Notes: generated from the sequence alone by a model not told the origin. A DNA stretch of 64,000 nt from Streptomyces sp. STR69 (GCF_024519455.1 NZ_JALJRY010000024.1:62001-126000), one strand, 5' to 3'; shown: positions 35,952-45,273, counted from the first letter of the stretch. A program made the numbers and translations.

Positions 35952-36766
35952 CGACCGTGGGCATCGCGACCGGGGCCGGGCGCGGCATGGGACTGGCCTG
36001 TGCGCGGCGCCTCACCGACCTGGTGGACGCACTGCTGCTGGTGGACCGGGACGAGTCGGCCGTCACCGCCGCGGCGAAGGAACTGTCCGCCGCGGACGGG
36101 GAGGTGCGGATCGAACCCTTCGTCCTCGACATCACCGACCCCGCCGGACTCGGCCAACTCGCTTCCCGTACTGCTGAATTGGGCACACTCCGGGCCGTCT
36201 CCCACGCCGCCGGGATCTCGCCCACGATGGCCGACTGGCGGCGCATCTTCGAGGTCGACCTCGTCGGCACCGCCCGGCTCGCGGAGGCCCTCCGCCCGCT
36301 CGCCACCGAGGGAACGGCACTGGTGTGCTTCGCCTCGATGGCCCCGCTGCTCGGCAACCTGGAGGCCGATGCCGCCGTAGCGGCGATCCTCGACGACCCG
36401 CTCCAGGACGACTTCCTCGACCGGCTCCGGGACGCCCTCGGGCCCGCCGTCGAGAACACCGGGCTCGCCTACGCGTGGGCCAAGCACGGAGTGCACCGGT
36501 TCGTACGACGGGAGGCGGTACGGCTGGGGCCGTACGGTGCCCGCGCGTGTTCCGTCTCACCGGGTGTCATCGACACCCCTCAGGGGCGGCAGGAGGCAGA
36601 GGCCCAGCCCGCGATGGCCGCGCTCGTCGAACGGACGCCGCTCGGCCGGACGGGGCGAGCCGAGGACGTCGCGGCGGCGGTGGCGTTCCTGCTGTCAGAC
36701 GAGGCCGCCTTCATTTCCGGGATCGACGTTCTCGTCGACGGTGGGGTGTGTGCGGCGGTCCGGTAA
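35948..36766 (+). CDS. Short-chain dehydrogenase/reductase
   Basis: A 272-residue SDR with IATGAGRGMGLACA, HAAG in place of NNAG, serine in FASMAPLLG and YAWAK. It has an insertion of about 30 residues between the serine and tyrosine motifs (VAAILDDPLQDDFLDRLRD), which resembles 3-alpha-hydroxysteroid-dehydrogenase-like SDRs. ATG 35948 overlaps the VOC gene stop (ATGA). Last gene of the mutase operon. Confidence 0.9.
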   Translation: MTTVGIATGAGRGMGLACARRLTDLVDALLLVDRDESAVTAAAKELSAADGEVRIEPFVLDITDPAGLGQLASRTAELGTLRAVSHAAGISPTMADWRRIFEVDLVGTARLAEALRPLATEGTALVCFASMAPLLGNLEADAAVAAILDDPLQDDFLDRLRDALGPAVENTGLAYAWAKHGVHRFVRREAVRLGPYGARACSVSPGVIDTPQGRQEAEAQPAMAALVERTPLGRTGRAEDVAAAVAFLLSDEAAFISGIDVLVDGGVCAAVR

Positions 36767-36778
36767 CGCCCTACCACG

Positions 36779-36961
36779 TCAGCGCCGACGCCCGCTGCGG
36801 CGCGCGGACCAGCCAGTCCCCAGGCCGGCCGAGTGCGCGGCGAGGAAGGCCAGTCCGAGGAGCATGAGGCTCGTCGGGGTGAAGACCAGCTGGGTCGATG
36901 TCTCGGTGACACGGATGAGGAAGGCGATGACGAAGAACGCGGCAGCCACGAAGGCAAGCAT
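36779..36961 (-). CDS. Small two-helix membrane protein, Streptomyces type
   Basis: A 60-residue protein: MLAFVAAAFFVIAFLI and LMLLGLAFLAAHSAGLGTGW are two hydrophobic segments, followed by a basic tail (SARRSGRRR). ATG 36961 has AGGGG eight bases upstream. I recognise the layout from small hydrophobic proteins common in Streptomyces genomes; their function is not known. It stands alone on the minus strand between the mutase operon and an SDR pair and is probably not part of the catabolic pathway. Confidence 0.7.
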   Translation of the reverse strand: MLAFVAAAFFVIAFLIRVTETSTQLVFTPTSLMLLGLAFLAAHSAGLGTGWSARRSGRRR

Positions 36962-37085
36962 TTGAAAACCCCTACGAATGGACGACGAGCCACCGGTGAC
37001 CCCGGCGGCTCGTCGTTCCGTGTGCCCCCGATGGCGCCGATCAGTCGTGCCCGCCGCGTCTCGCGCGTTCCGGCCCAACTGCCGT

Positions 37086-37856
37086 TCAGGCAAGGGATTC
37101 CGAGCGCTGGACGCTACCCGTGAGGCCCGTGGCGTCCTGACCCGCGAGGAGAACCGCGGCCCTCGCCATCGCCTCCGGCGGCTCCACCATCTCCGGCGGG
37201 ATCTCCCGGCCTCCACCGCCGGCCTGCCATCCCTCCGTCAGCACCACCCGTGACGGGGCAAGGCAGTTGACAGCGATGTTGTCCTGCCGCAGGTCGGCGG
37301 CGAGCCCCAGATAGAGTCGCTCGACCGCCGCCTTGGACACCCAGTACGCGTTGGCGCCCCGGTCCGTCATGCCCACTCCGCCGGTCGTCACGGCCACCAA
37401 CGACCCACCGCCACGCGCGCGTACGTGGGGAATCACCGCCCGGGTCACCAGGAACACCCCGGTCAGGTTGACGTCCAGACACAGCTGCCAACGCTTGAGC
37501 GGTGTCGACTCGACCGGGCCGAGCCACAGCACCCCGGCGTTGGCGATGAGAATGTCGATTCCGCCGAACTCCGCGACCGTGGCGGCGACGGCCGTGTCGA
37601 CCGACGCCTCGTCACTCACATCGCAGGGCACCGGCAACGCACGCCCGCCCGTCGCCACGATCCGGTCCGCGACCGAGTGGATCGTCCCGGGCAGCCGGCC
37701 CTCCCGCTCGGAGCGCGCGGCGACCGCGACCGAGGCGCCCGCCTCGGCGAGCGCCAGCGCGACCGTACGGCCGATGCCACGGCTGGCGCCCGCGACGAAC
37801 GCGACCTTGCCCTTCAACGAGCCGCTCACACCGGTAAGTTCACCCACGCCGGTCAC
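37086..37856 (-). CDS. Short-chain dehydrogenase/reductase
   Basis: A 256-residue SDR: VAFVAGASRGIGRTVAL, NAG, then VTTGGVGMTDRGANAYWVSK. Tyr and Lys (YWVSK) are in place; the catalytic serine position reads threonine-threonine, which is uncommon. The C-terminus is shorter than usual and lacks the DGG ending. The GTG start overlaps the upstream SDR stop (GTGA), so the pair is co-translated. Confidence 0.87.
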   Translation of the reverse strand: MTGVGELTGVSGSLKGKVAFVAGASRGIGRTVALALAEAGASVAVAARSEREGRLPGTIHSVADRIVATGGRALPVPCDVSDEASVDTAVAATVAEFGGIDILIANAGVLWLGPVESTPLKRWQLCLDVNLTGVFLVTRAVIPHVRARGGGSLVAVTTGGVGMTDRGANAYWVSKAAVERLYLGLAADLRQDNIAVNCLAPSRVVLTEGWQAGGGGREIPPEMVEPPEAMARAAVLLAGQDATGLTGSVQRSESLA

Positions 37857-38614
37857 TTCGGCGGGAACCGGAGGGCGCCGTCGAGACGGACGACCTCGCC
37901 GTTGAGATAGTCGTTCTCGACGATGTGCTGCACCAGCCCCGCGTACTCGACCGGCAGTCCCATGCGCTTCGGGTACGGGATCTGCGGCCCCCAGTAGGCC
38001 TCCAACTGGTCGCCCGCCTTGCCGTAGGCCGGTGTGTTGAAGGTGCCCGGCGCGATCGTGACGACCCGGATGCCGAGCGGGGACAGATCGCGCGCGGCCA
38101 CCAGGGTCATGCTGACGACCCCGCCCTTGGCGGCGGCGTAAGGGAGTTGGCCGATCTGGCCCTCGTACGCGGCGATCGACGCCGTGCTGACGATGACACC
38201 CCGGCCGCCGTCCAACGGCTCCTGACGGGCGATCGCGGCGGCGGCCAGGCGCATCACGTTGAACACGCCGGTGAGGTACACGTCGATCGTCGTGCGGAAG
38301 CCCGCGAGGTCGAGGGGAGAACCGTCCTTGCCGACCAGTCGGCCACCGCTCGCCGGGCCGCCGTGCGCGTCCACCGAGATCCTGAGCGGTCCCGCCGACT
38401 CCGCCTCGGCCAGCGCCGCTTGGACGTCGTCCTCGACGGTGGCGTCGGTGCGCACGTAGCGCACACCCAACTCCTGCTCCAGGGCCTTGCCCTTCTCGTC
38501 GGCCAGATCGGCTACGACGACCTTCGCTCCCGCCGCGTGCAGCCGACGGACGGTGGCCTCGCCCAGGCCGCCCGCCCCGCCGACGACGACCGCGGAGCTC
38601 CCACTGATCTGCAT
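37853..38614 (-). CDS. 3-hydroxyacyl-CoA dehydrogenase-like SDR (HSD10 type)
   Basis: A 253-residue SDR with VVVGGAGGLGEATVRRL, STASIAAYEGQIGQLPYAAAK and IAPGTFNTPAYGK, a pattern typical of type II 3-hydroxyacyl-CoA dehydrogenases (HSD17B10-like), which oxidise 3-hydroxyacyl-CoA to 3-oxoacyl-CoA. ATG 38614 follows GAGGAAA; a longer open frame upstream is not homologous. It is divergent from an acyl-CoA ligase, with a perfect GAGAAT box between them. Confidence 0.9.
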   Translation of the reverse strand: MQISGSSAVVVGGAGGLGEATVRRLHAAGAKVVVADLADEKGKALEQELGVRYVRTDATVEDDVQAALAEAESAGPLRISVDAHGGPASGGRLVGKDGSPLDLAGFRTTIDVYLTGVFNVMRLAAAAIARQEPLDGGRGVIVSTASIAAYEGQIGQLPYAAAKGGVVSMTLVAARDLSPLGIRVVTIAPGTFNTPAYGKAGDQLEAYWGPQIPYPKRMGLPVEYAGLVQHIVENDYLNGEVVRLDGALRFPPK

Positions 38615-38653
38615 CAAGGATTTCCTCTCTTGCGAACAGCGCTCTAGTGAGAC

Positions 38654-38668
38654 GAGAATAGCATTCTC
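38654..38668. promoter_or_regulatory. GAGAAT-N3-ATTCTC operator directly abutting a start codon
   Basis: GAGAAT-AGC-ATTCTC, perfect half-sites, 39 bases upstream of the minus-strand SDR and immediately followed by the first in-frame ATG of the plus-strand ligase (38669). A further ATTCTCGAGA lies at 38684-38693, inside the first ligase codons. Confidence 0.7.
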
Positions 38669-40096
38669 ATGAATATAACCATGATTCTCGAGATGGTGGC
38701 CTCGGGCGGCGACCGACCGGTGGTCACGGCGAACGGCCGCTCCCTGACCGCCTCGGAACTGCTCGCCCGCGCCCGCACCGCCGCGCACCGCTTCCAAGGC
38801 CACCCGGCCGTGCTCTATCTGAGCCCCAGTCACCTCGCCTACCCGGTGGCCCTGTTCGGTGCCGCTCTGGCCGGCATCCCGTTCATCCCCCTCAACTACC
38901 GCCTCGGCGAACACCAGTTGAACCGACTCCTGGCCCGCCACCCCGGCGCCCTCGTGCTGCGCCCCGCCGGCCTCGACGCCCTGCTGAGCGCCGAAGAGGA
39001 CACCGCCGTACCGGAATTGGTCCCGGACCAGGACTCCGTCGCGGTGGTCCTCTACACCAGCGGTACGACCGCCGAACCCAAGGCGGCCCTGCTGCGCCAC
39101 CGGCACCTGCTGGCATACGTGCTCAACACCCAGGAGTTCGCCTCCGCCGAAGAAGGCGACGCGGCGCTGGTGGCGGTCCCGCCGTACCACGTGGCGGGGT
39201 TGATGAACCTGCTGACGAACCTCTACTCGGGCCGCCGCCTCGTGTACCTCTCCGCCTTCGACGCGGGGGAGTGGCTGGAGACCGCACGCCGCGAGCAGGT
39301 CACGCACGCACTCGTCGTGCCCACCATGCTGGCCCGCATCGTCGCCGAGGTCCCGGCGGACGACGCCGGCACGCCCACACTCCGCAGCCTGGCCTACGGC
39401 GGTGCCAGGACCCCCCGTCCCGTCGTGGAGCGGGCGTTGCGGATCTTCCCCGGAACGGGGTTCGTCAACGCGTACGGTCTGACCGAGACGGCCTCTTCGG
39501 TCGCGGTGCTGGGGCCCGACGACCACCGCGAGGCGCTGGCATCGGCCGACCCGGCCGTACGGGACCGGCTCGGCTCCGTGGGGCGGCCGTTGCCCGGAGT
39601 GGAGATCGAGATCCGCGGGGAGGACGGGAAACCGGCCCGTGCCGGGGAGACCGGGCTCGTCTTCGTGCGCGGCGATCAGATCTCCGGCGAATACGGCGGA
39701 CGCAGCGCCCTGGACGCGGACGGCTGGTTCCCCACTCGGGACCGGGGCCGCCTGGACGCCGACGGCTACCTGTTCATCGAGGGGCGTGCCGACGACACCA
39801 TCATTCGCGGCGGCGAGAACATCGCTCCCGCCGAGATAGAGGACGTTCTCGTCGCCCACCCCGGAATCGTGGAGGCCGCGGTGATCGGCGTGCCCGACCC
39901 CGAGTGGGGGCAGCGGATCGTCGCCGTCGTGGTCGGTGAGGGCGATCCGGCGGAGGTCCGCCAGTGGGTCAGGGACCGGCTGCGCTCCTCCAAGACCCCC
40001 GACACGATCGTCTTCCGCGCCGAACTGCCCAAGACCGAGACCGGAAAGCTGCTGCGCCGCACCCTGCTGGCCGAGTTGGAGACCACCCATGCCTGA
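38669..40096 (+). CDS. Acyl-CoA ligase (AMP-forming)
   Basis: A ligase of up to 475 residues. Motifs: YTSGTTAEPKAALLRH, YGLTETAS, IIRGGENIAPAEIEDV and the catalytic lysine in PKTETGKLLRR. The usual TGD hinge reads TRDRGRLD. The N-terminal domain is short. The start is uncertain: ATG 38669 abuts the operator with no ribosome site (leaderless translation possible), while ATG 38681 or 38693 are in-frame alternatives. It is followed by a thiolase with an eight-base overlap. Confidence 0.9.
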   Translation: MNITMILEMVASGGDRPVVTANGRSLTASELLARARTAAHRFQGHPAVLYLSPSHLAYPVALFGAALAGIPFIPLNYRLGEHQLNRLLARHPGALVLRPAGLDALLSAEEDTAVPELVPDQDSVAVVLYTSGTTAEPKAALLRHRHLLAYVLNTQEFASAEEGDAALVAVPPYHVAGLMNLLTNLYSGRRLVYLSAFDAGEWLETARREQVTHALVVPTMLARIVAEVPADDAGTPTLRSLAYGGARTPRPVVERALRIFPGTGFVNAYGLTETASSVAVLGPDDHREALASADPAVRDRLGSVGRPLPGVEIEIRGEDGKPARAGETGLVFVRGDQISGEYGGRSALDADGWFPTRDRGRLDADGYLFIEGRADDTIIRGGENIAPAEIEDVLVAHPGIVEAAVIGVPDPEWGQRIVAVVVGEGDPAEVRQWVRDRLRSSKTPDTIVFRAELPKTETGKLLRRTLLAELETTHA

Positions 40097-41237
40097 AGCA
40101 GTCCTCGTGTCCGCCCTGCGTACCCCTGTCGGCACCGCCGTCAAGGGCACCCTCCGCGACACCACCGCGTTCGACCTGGCCCACCACATCGTCGCCGCCG
40201 CTGCCGCCACGGACGGTCTCGATCCGGACGCGGTCGACGACGTCATCCTCGGCGAGGGCCTGTACGGCGGCGGGGTCGTGGCCCGGCACGCGGCACTGAC
40301 CGTCGGACTCACCGCCGTACCCGGCCTCGCTCACAACCGCCACTGTGCCGCCGGCCTCGCGGCGGTGCAGAGCGCGGCGGGCAGCATTCGCGCCGGCATG
40401 GACGAACTCGTCATCGCCGGCGGCGTCAACTCGGCTTCCACCTCCCCGAAACAGCGTTTCCGCGTGGACGGGGAGTGGGTCGAGCCGTGGAGTCCGCCCA
40501 CGCATCCCGACCGCCCCGACGCCCCCAACCTGGACATGTCGATCACGGTCGGCTGGAACACCGCCGTACGAGCGGGCCTGAGCCGCGCCGACATGGACGC
40601 CTGGGCGCTGCGCTCGCACCAGAACGCGATTCGCGCCATCGACGAAGGGCGTTTCGACGCCGAGCTGGTGCCCATCGACACACCGCACGGCCTGTTCTCC
40701 ATCGACGAACATCCCCGCCGCACCACGAGCCTGGAGAAGCTGGCCTCGCTCAAGCCGCTCCACCCGGAGATCGACGGCTTCTCCATCACGGCGGGCAACG
40801 CGGGCGGCGCCAACGACGGTGCCGCCGCACTGGTGGTGGCCAGCGACCGACTGGGCCTGCCGGCACTCGCCGTCGTCCGCTCCTGGGCCTCGGTCGGCGC
40901 CGACCCCGCCGAGACCGGCCTCACCCCGGTGAAGGTGATCCCCAAAGCCCTTGCCCGCGCGGGACTTTCGACATCCGACGTCGACCTCTTCGAGATCAAT
41001 GAAGCCTTCGCCGCCGTGCCCGTCGCCGCGGTGAAGCTGCTCGGGCTCGACCCCGACCGCGTGAACGTCAACGGCAGCGGTTGTTCCCTCGGCCACCCGG
41101 TCGCCGCGACCGGGGCCCGGATGCTGGTCACGCTGGTGCACGAACTGTGCCGCCGAGGCGGCGGTATCGGCGTCGCCGCGATGTGCGCAGGCGGTGGGAT
41201 GGGCTCGGCCACGGTTGTCGAGGTGCTGGCGCCGTAA
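40089..41237 (+). CDS. Acetyl-CoA acyltransferase (thiolase)
   Basis: A 382-residue thiolase that releases acetyl- or propionyl-CoA from a 3-oxoacyl-CoA. The acyl-accepting cysteine is in NRHCAAGLAAV (about residue 87), with NEAFAA, GSGCSLGHPVAATGAR (His) and MCAGGGMG (second Cys). The GCSLGHP loop differs from the usual GGAIALGHP seen in the second thiolase at 56958, so the two probably act on different intermediates. The start overlaps the ligase stop by eight bases. Confidence 0.93.
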   Translation: MPEAVLVSALRTPVGTAVKGTLRDTTAFDLAHHIVAAAAATDGLDPDAVDDVILGEGLYGGGVVARHAALTVGLTAVPGLAHNRHCAAGLAAVQSAAGSIRAGMDELVIAGGVNSASTSPKQRFRVDGEWVEPWSPPTHPDRPDAPNLDMSITVGWNTAVRAGLSRADMDAWALRSHQNAIRAIDEGRFDAELVPIDTPHGLFSIDEHPRRTTSLEKLASLKPLHPEIDGFSITAGNAGGANDGAAALVVASDRLGLPALAVVRSWASVGADPAETGLTPVKVIPKALARAGLSTSDVDLFEINEAFAAVPVAAVKLLGLDPDRVNVNGSGCSLGHPVAATGARMLVTLVHELCRRGGGIGVAAMCAGGGMGSATVVEVLAP

Positions 41238-41294
41238 CGCCCGGGTGCTCAGGTGTCAGTGGGGGCGGGGAGTCGATGCGATGAGGGGAATGTC

Positions 41295-42056
41295 ATGGAG
41301 GGTTTGAAGGAGAAGGTCGTTCTCGTGGCCGGCGCGGCCACTGGGTTGGGCGCCGCGTCAGCCCGGCGGGTCGCGGACGAGGGCGCCAGGGTCGTCGTCG
41401 CCGATCTCGATGTCGAGGGTGCCCGGCGGACCGCCTCGGTCATCGGAGACGCCGGTGGCGAGGCGGTCGCGGTGGGCTTCGACATCGCCGACGAGGCCTC
41501 GGTCGGCGACCTGGTGACGACCACCGTGCGGACATACGGCGGCCTGGACGCCGTACATATCAACGCGGGAGACATGGGCGCGGTCTCCAAGGACACCGAT
41601 GTCGTCGACATGGACCTCGCGGTCTGGGACCGGACCTTCGCCGTCAATCTGCGGGGCCACATGCTCGTCACGCGATACGCCGTTCCCGAACTCCTCACCC
41701 GGGGCGGCGGCGCGCTCGTCTACACCTCGTCCATCGCGGCCTTCACCGGCGAGGCCGCACGCCCCGCCTACTCGGCGACGAAGGCGGGCATCAACGCCCT
41801 CGCCCGCCATGTCGCCTCCCGCTGGGGCAGGGAGGGCATCCGGGCCAACGCGGTAGCCCCCGGTCTGATCCTGACCCCGGCCATCCAGGAGGGCGCCGCG
41901 CCGGACCTGCTGGAGGCACTGCTCGCCCGGACCCGCAGTACCCGGCACGGCCGGGCCGACGACATCGCCGCGATGGTGGCCCACCTCATGTCCGACGCGG
42001 GAGCCTGGATCAACGGCCAGGTGATCAACGTCGACGGCGGCACCGTGATGCGCTGA
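41295..42056 (+). CDS. Short-chain dehydrogenase/reductase
   Basis: A 253-residue classical SDR: VLVAGAATGLGAASARR, INAG, serine in YTSSIAAFTG and YSATK, ending NVDGG. ATG 41295 has GAGGGG six bases upstream; a 14-residue in-frame extension lacks a ribosome site. It lies 57 bases after the thiolase and converges on the thioesterase gene. Likely a hydroxyacyl or ring-alcohol dehydrogenase. Confidence 0.9.
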   Translation: MEGLKEKVVLVAGAATGLGAASARRVADEGARVVVADLDVEGARRTASVIGDAGGEAVAVGFDIADEASVGDLVTTTVRTYGGLDAVHINAGDMGAVSKDTDVVDMDLAVWDRTFAVNLRGHMLVTRYAVPELLTRGGGALVYTSSIAAFTGEAARPAYSATKAGINALARHVASRWGREGIRANAVAPGLILTPAIQEGAAPDLLEALLARTRSTRHGRADDIAAMVAHLMSDAGAWINGQVINVDGGTVMR

Positions 42057-42077
42057 GCGCGCGGCGGCAACGGGCCG

Positions 42078-42881
42078 CTACGCGACCGTACGGAAGCGCA
42101 GCAGAGCCTCCTGCGCGAAGGAGGCGACCAGGGACCCCTGCGCGGTGAGCACATCGCCCCGGCCGTAGCAGCGGCCGTGGGCGAGCAGCGGGCTCTGCTG
42201 GCGCAGGAGAAGCCAGTCGTCCGTCGTGAAAGGGCGATGGAACCACACCGTGTGCGCGGTGACGGCGGACGAGAACGTCGTTCCCGAATCGTGCTGGGTG
42301 ACCCCTTCCAGCGGGCGCAGCGCCGTACCGATCAGACTCAGATCGCTCGCGTACGCCGTCAACGCGGGCGCGAGTTCAGGCGCGACCCACGGCGTGCGCA
42401 TCCACAGGTCGTACTCGGGCGGCTCCGACTTCGGCGAGTCCACGTCCACGGTGGCCCGGGTGTCCCAGGGAAGCAGCGAGAGGTCCACGTCGTGCTCCAC
42501 CCCCGGAACCGACGGCATCGGGAACGCGATCTGCTGGTCCGGGCCCTCCTCGTGGGAGTGCAGCGACACGGCCGCAACGGCCGCGACACCCTGTGTCTGG
42601 CGCGCCACCACCGTCAACGTGGCGAAGGAACCCCCCTCGTGATGACACGTCACCTCGTAGCGCACCGGCTCCTGCGGCCGTCCCGCCCGTGCGAACTGCA
42701 CGTGAAGGCTCTTGACCGCCTTGTCGGGGCAGGCCAGTTGGGCGGCCCGGACGCTCTGCGCCAGCAACTGCCCGCCGAAGATGCGGTGATAGCCGAGTTG
42801 TTGGTTGCGGCCCTCGAACACGGCACCGGGCCGGGCGTCGAGGTCCAGGCAGGAGAGCAGGTCGCTCCACAGATCGGTCAC
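42078..42881 (-). CDS. tesB: Acyl-CoA thioesterase II (TesB type)
   Basis: A 267-residue double-hotdog thioesterase that hydrolyses acyl-CoA to free acid and CoA. The first domain has GYHRIFGGQLLAQSVRAA and VKSLHVQFARAG; the second has FHRPFTTDDWLLLRQQSP and GRGDVLTAQGSLVASFAQE, both diagnostic. GTG 42881 was chosen because GAGGAG lies eight bases upstream; another GTG at 42890 is too close to it. Last gene of a minus-strand operon. It may relieve trapping of CoA in dead-end esters. Confidence 0.92.
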   Translation of the reverse strand: MTDLWSDLLSCLDLDARPGAVFEGRNQQLGYHRIFGGQLLAQSVRAAQLACPDKAVKSLHVQFARAGRPQEPVRYEVTCHHEGGSFATLTVVARQTQGVAAVAAVSLHSHEEGPDQQIAFPMPSVPGVEHDVDLSLLPWDTRATVDVDSPKSEPPEYDLWMRTPWVAPELAPALTAYASDLSLIGTALRPLEGVTQHDSGTTFSSAVTAHTVWFHRPFTTDDWLLLRQQSPLLAHGRCYGRGDVLTAQGSLVASFAQEALLRFRTVA

Positions 42882-42901
42882 TGAAGTCACTCCTCGGTCG
42901 A

Positions 42902-43687
42902 TCACAGGTGGACGAGCCGCGGCGCCGACCCGCCGGCCCGCAGCAACGCCCCCGCCTCGCGCGTCAACTCCCGTGCGCTGCCCAGCAGCCCGTCCAGGAC
43001 CACGGCCCGCCGCACATGCCGGTGCAGATCGTGCTCTGCGGTGAAACCGATCCCGCCCAGAACCTGCTGACAGTGCCGGGCCGCGGTCAGGGCCGCCTGC
43101 CCGGCCGCGGCCTTGGCCAGCAGCGCGCCCAGATCGTCGGTGGCGGCCACGAGGGTGGCCTCGGCGCCGTCCAGCGCCACGAGGGTCTCGGCGAGCCGGT
43201 GCCGTACGGCCTGGAAGGAGGCGAGCGGGCGGCCGAACTGTGTGCGGTCCACGGCGTGTTGGCGGGCCAGCGCGAGCATGGCGCGGCCCGTCCCGAGCAG
43301 CCACCAGCCGAGCGCCGCCCGACCGGCGGCGAGTTGGACGGGGGCTCCCGCGGCTACGGAACACAGGGGCAGTTCGGCGTCCAGGGCGGCCCCGGCCGCA
43401 CTGTCGTCGCGCTCCCAGACGACCCACGTACCGCCGGTGTACGGCAGCGGCAGTGTGCCGCCGAGCGGACGGCCCGCCGCGCCGAGCAGGACGTCGTTGA
43501 GGAGGGGCGCGTGGGCACCCGTCTCGCCGAGCAGGCGGAACGTGAGCGGTACGGCGATGTCCGGCTGTTCGGCGAGGAGTTCGGTCCAGCCGAGGTGGGC
43601 CAGGGCGGTGTCCAGTGCCTGCCCCGAGGCCGCCGTCATCGTCTTGCGGAGCGTCTCGGCGAGCAGGTCCCGCTCGGCTGCGTCCAC
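42902..43687 (-). CDS. Acyl-CoA dehydrogenase, small subunit of a putative heteromer
   Basis: A 261-residue reduced acyl-CoA dehydrogenase. The C-terminal domain carries DRTQFGRPLASFQAVRHRLA and GGIGFTAEHDLHRHVRR, while the N-terminal half is short and alanine-rich. GTG 43687 is preceded by GGAAGGAG, part of which is the end of the upstream full-length dehydrogenase gene. Same small-subunit pattern as at 898 and 62872. Heteromer with the 43690 protein inferred. Confidence 0.88.
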   Translation of the reverse strand: MDAAERDLLAETLRKTMTAASGQALDTALAHLGWTELLAEQPDIAVPLTFRLLGETGAHAPLLNDVLLGAAGRPLGGTLPLPYTGGTWVVWERDDSAAGAALDAELPLCSVAAGAPVQLAAGRAALGWWLLGTGRAMLALARQHAVDRTQFGRPLASFQAVRHRLAETLVALDGAEATLVAATDDLGALLAKAAAGQAALTAARHCQQVLGGIGFTAEHDLHRHVRRAVVLDGLLGSARELTREAGALLRAGGSAPRLVHL

Positions 43688-43689
43688 GG

Positions 43690-44805
43690 CTACTCCTTCC
43701 CCAGGTCGAGCAGTCGGCGCGCGATGATGTTCCGCTGGATCTCGGCCGTACCGCCGTAGATGGTCGCCGCCTTCGCATACAGGTACTCCGAGCGCCACGG
43801 CGTGTCCGTCAACTCCAGTACGCCGGGCAGGAGATCGCGCACGGTCTCGAAGAGCCGTTGCTCGGCGGTGGCCAGCAGCACCTTGTCGACCGACGTCTCC
43901 GCGCCCAGCCGCTCGCCCTCGCCCAGGCGTCGCTGGGTTGCGTGGGAGCGGCAGCGGACGGTGTGCAACGCCAGGTAGGCGGTGCCGAGTTCGGCGTCGT
44001 CCGGGATGCTCGTCTCGGCCAGCAGCCGGTCAAGTCGTGTGTAGAGATGGGCGATCCGGTGCCAGAAGCAGGTGGAGCGCTCGTGCGGGAGCAGGTCCAT
44101 CGCCAGGCGCCAGCCGTCGCCGGGGCGGCCGAGCATCCGCTCGGCGGGCACGATCACGTCGTCGAAGAACACCTCGGCGAACTCGTCCACGCCGTGCATG
44201 GTGCGCAGCGGCCGGACGGTGATGCCGGGGGTGTCCATGTCGAGGAGGAACGCGGTGATCCCGTTGTGGCCCGGCGCGGTGCGGGTCAACAGGACGCAGC
44301 GGGACGCGAATTGGGCCAGGCTGGTCCACACCTTCTGTCCGCTGATCACCCAGTGGTCGTCGCGCGGAACGGCCCGCGTGGTGAGGGAGGCGAGGTCGCT
44401 GCCGGAGCCGGGTTCGGAGAAGCCCTGGCACCACTGCTCACGGCCGCTGAGCAGGCGCGGGACCATCTCGGCGGCGAGCGCGGGAGGGGCGTAGGAGATC
44501 ATCGTCGGCGCGAGGACCTCGATCATCGAGTAGATCCCCGGCTCGGCCAACTCGCGGGTGGCGACCTCCTCGCCGAGCACCGCCCTCAGCACCGCGGGCC
44601 CGCCGAGCCCCCTCACCTCGGCGGGCCAGCCGTACCGCATCCAGTCCGCGTCGTACAACGCCCGGCGGACCCGGGCCAGTTGAGCGACCTGGGCGTCCAG
44701 GGAGTGGTCGGGGCCGGGGGACAGGTCGTGCTCGTCCAGCCAGCCGCGCAGGTCCGAGCGGAAGTCGGCGACGTTCGCGTACTCGGGCGCGGAGGCGGCG
44801 TTCAT
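43690..44805 (-). CDS. Acyl-CoA dehydrogenase, full-length subunit
   Basis: A 371-residue dehydrogenase: FSEPGSGSDLASLTTRAV and GQKVWTSLAQFAS (FAD contacts), RPGDGWRLAMDLLPHERS, and IYGGTAEIQRNIIARRLLDL at the C-terminus. ATG 44805 overlaps the SnoaL-like gene stop (ATGA). The start is chosen at this overlap because the open frame upstream has no homology. Forms the large half of the second dehydrogenase pair in the window. Confidence 0.92.
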   Translation of the reverse strand: MNAASAPEYANVADFRSDLRGWLDEHDLSPGPDHSLDAQVAQLARVRRALYDADWMRYGWPAEVRGLGGPAVLRAVLGEEVATRELAEPGIYSMIEVLAPTMISYAPPALAAEMVPRLLSGREQWCQGFSEPGSGSDLASLTTRAVPRDDHWVISGQKVWTSLAQFASRCVLLTRTAPGHNGITAFLLDMDTPGITVRPLRTMHGVDEFAEVFFDDVIVPAERMLGRPGDGWRLAMDLLPHERSTCFWHRIAHLYTRLDRLLAETSIPDDAELGTAYLALHTVRCRSHATQRRLGEGERLGAETSVDKVLLATAEQRLFETVRDLLPGVLELTDTPWRSEYLYAKAATIYGGTAEIQRNIIARRLLDLGKE

Positions 44806-45269
44806 GTTCCCGGACGCTGATAGGCGTGCGGGCGGCCCGAGTCGTGCGCTCCGCTGCGGCGGATGAACGTCATCGCGCGGGTGCGCAGCCGCCACCCGGC
44901 GTCCGTGCGGACGTAGGTGTCGTTGTAGTAGCCGATCCGCAGGTCGTGCGTGGCGTGGTCGACGAAGCAGAGCGGCTGGGTGCCGGTGGCCGTGTCGCCG
45001 GACAGGTCGACGGCCGGCGTGCCCGTGAGGAACAGCCCCTTGGGGGCGGCGGCTACGAGCGCCGGGAACTCGTCGAGGCCGTAGGAGTCCCCGAAGGCGC
45101 TGTACGTGCCGTCGGGCGTGAAGACACCCAGCACCCCGTCCAGGTCGCCGCGCGTGATGCACACCGCGTAGCGGGCCAGGAGCTGCTGGATCTCCATCAG
45201 GTCGTCGGTCGGACCAGGGGGAGGAGCCGGAACAGGCAAGGAGGACAAGGACTTTCCACCCTTCACCAT
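44802..45269 (-). CDS. SnoaL-like (NTF2-fold) protein
   Basis: A protein of about 155 residues. After a proline-rich N-terminus (PVPAPPPGPTDD) an NTF2-type domain begins: MEIQQLLARYAVCITRGDLD, FTPDGTYSAFG, and a C-terminal DAGWRLRTRAMTFIRR. Possible roles are hydratase, isomerase or binding protein. ATG 45269 lies four bases from the operator with no ribosome site, so the mRNA may be leaderless; an ATG at about 45197 (MEIQ) is a shorter option. Confidence 0.78.
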   Translation of the reverse strand: MVKGGKSLSSLPVPAPPPGPTDDLMEIQQLLARYAVCITRGDLDGVLGVFTPDGTYSAFGDSYGLDEFPALVAAAPKGLFLTGTPAVDLSGDTATGTQPLCFVDHATHDLRIGYYNDTYVRTDAGWRLRTRAMTFIRRSGAHDSGRPHAYQRPGT

Positions 45270-45273
45270 GAGC

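Noticed and set aside
38684..38694. ATTCTCGAGAT inside the ligase gene as a separate operator
   Set aside because: The half-sites overlap without the three-base gap and lie in coding sequence; mentioned only as an addition to the 38654 site.
42061..42078. Small GCGGC/GCCGC stem between the convergent SDR and thioesterase genes
   Set aside because: Only five pairs in GC-rich DNA, which is expected by chance.
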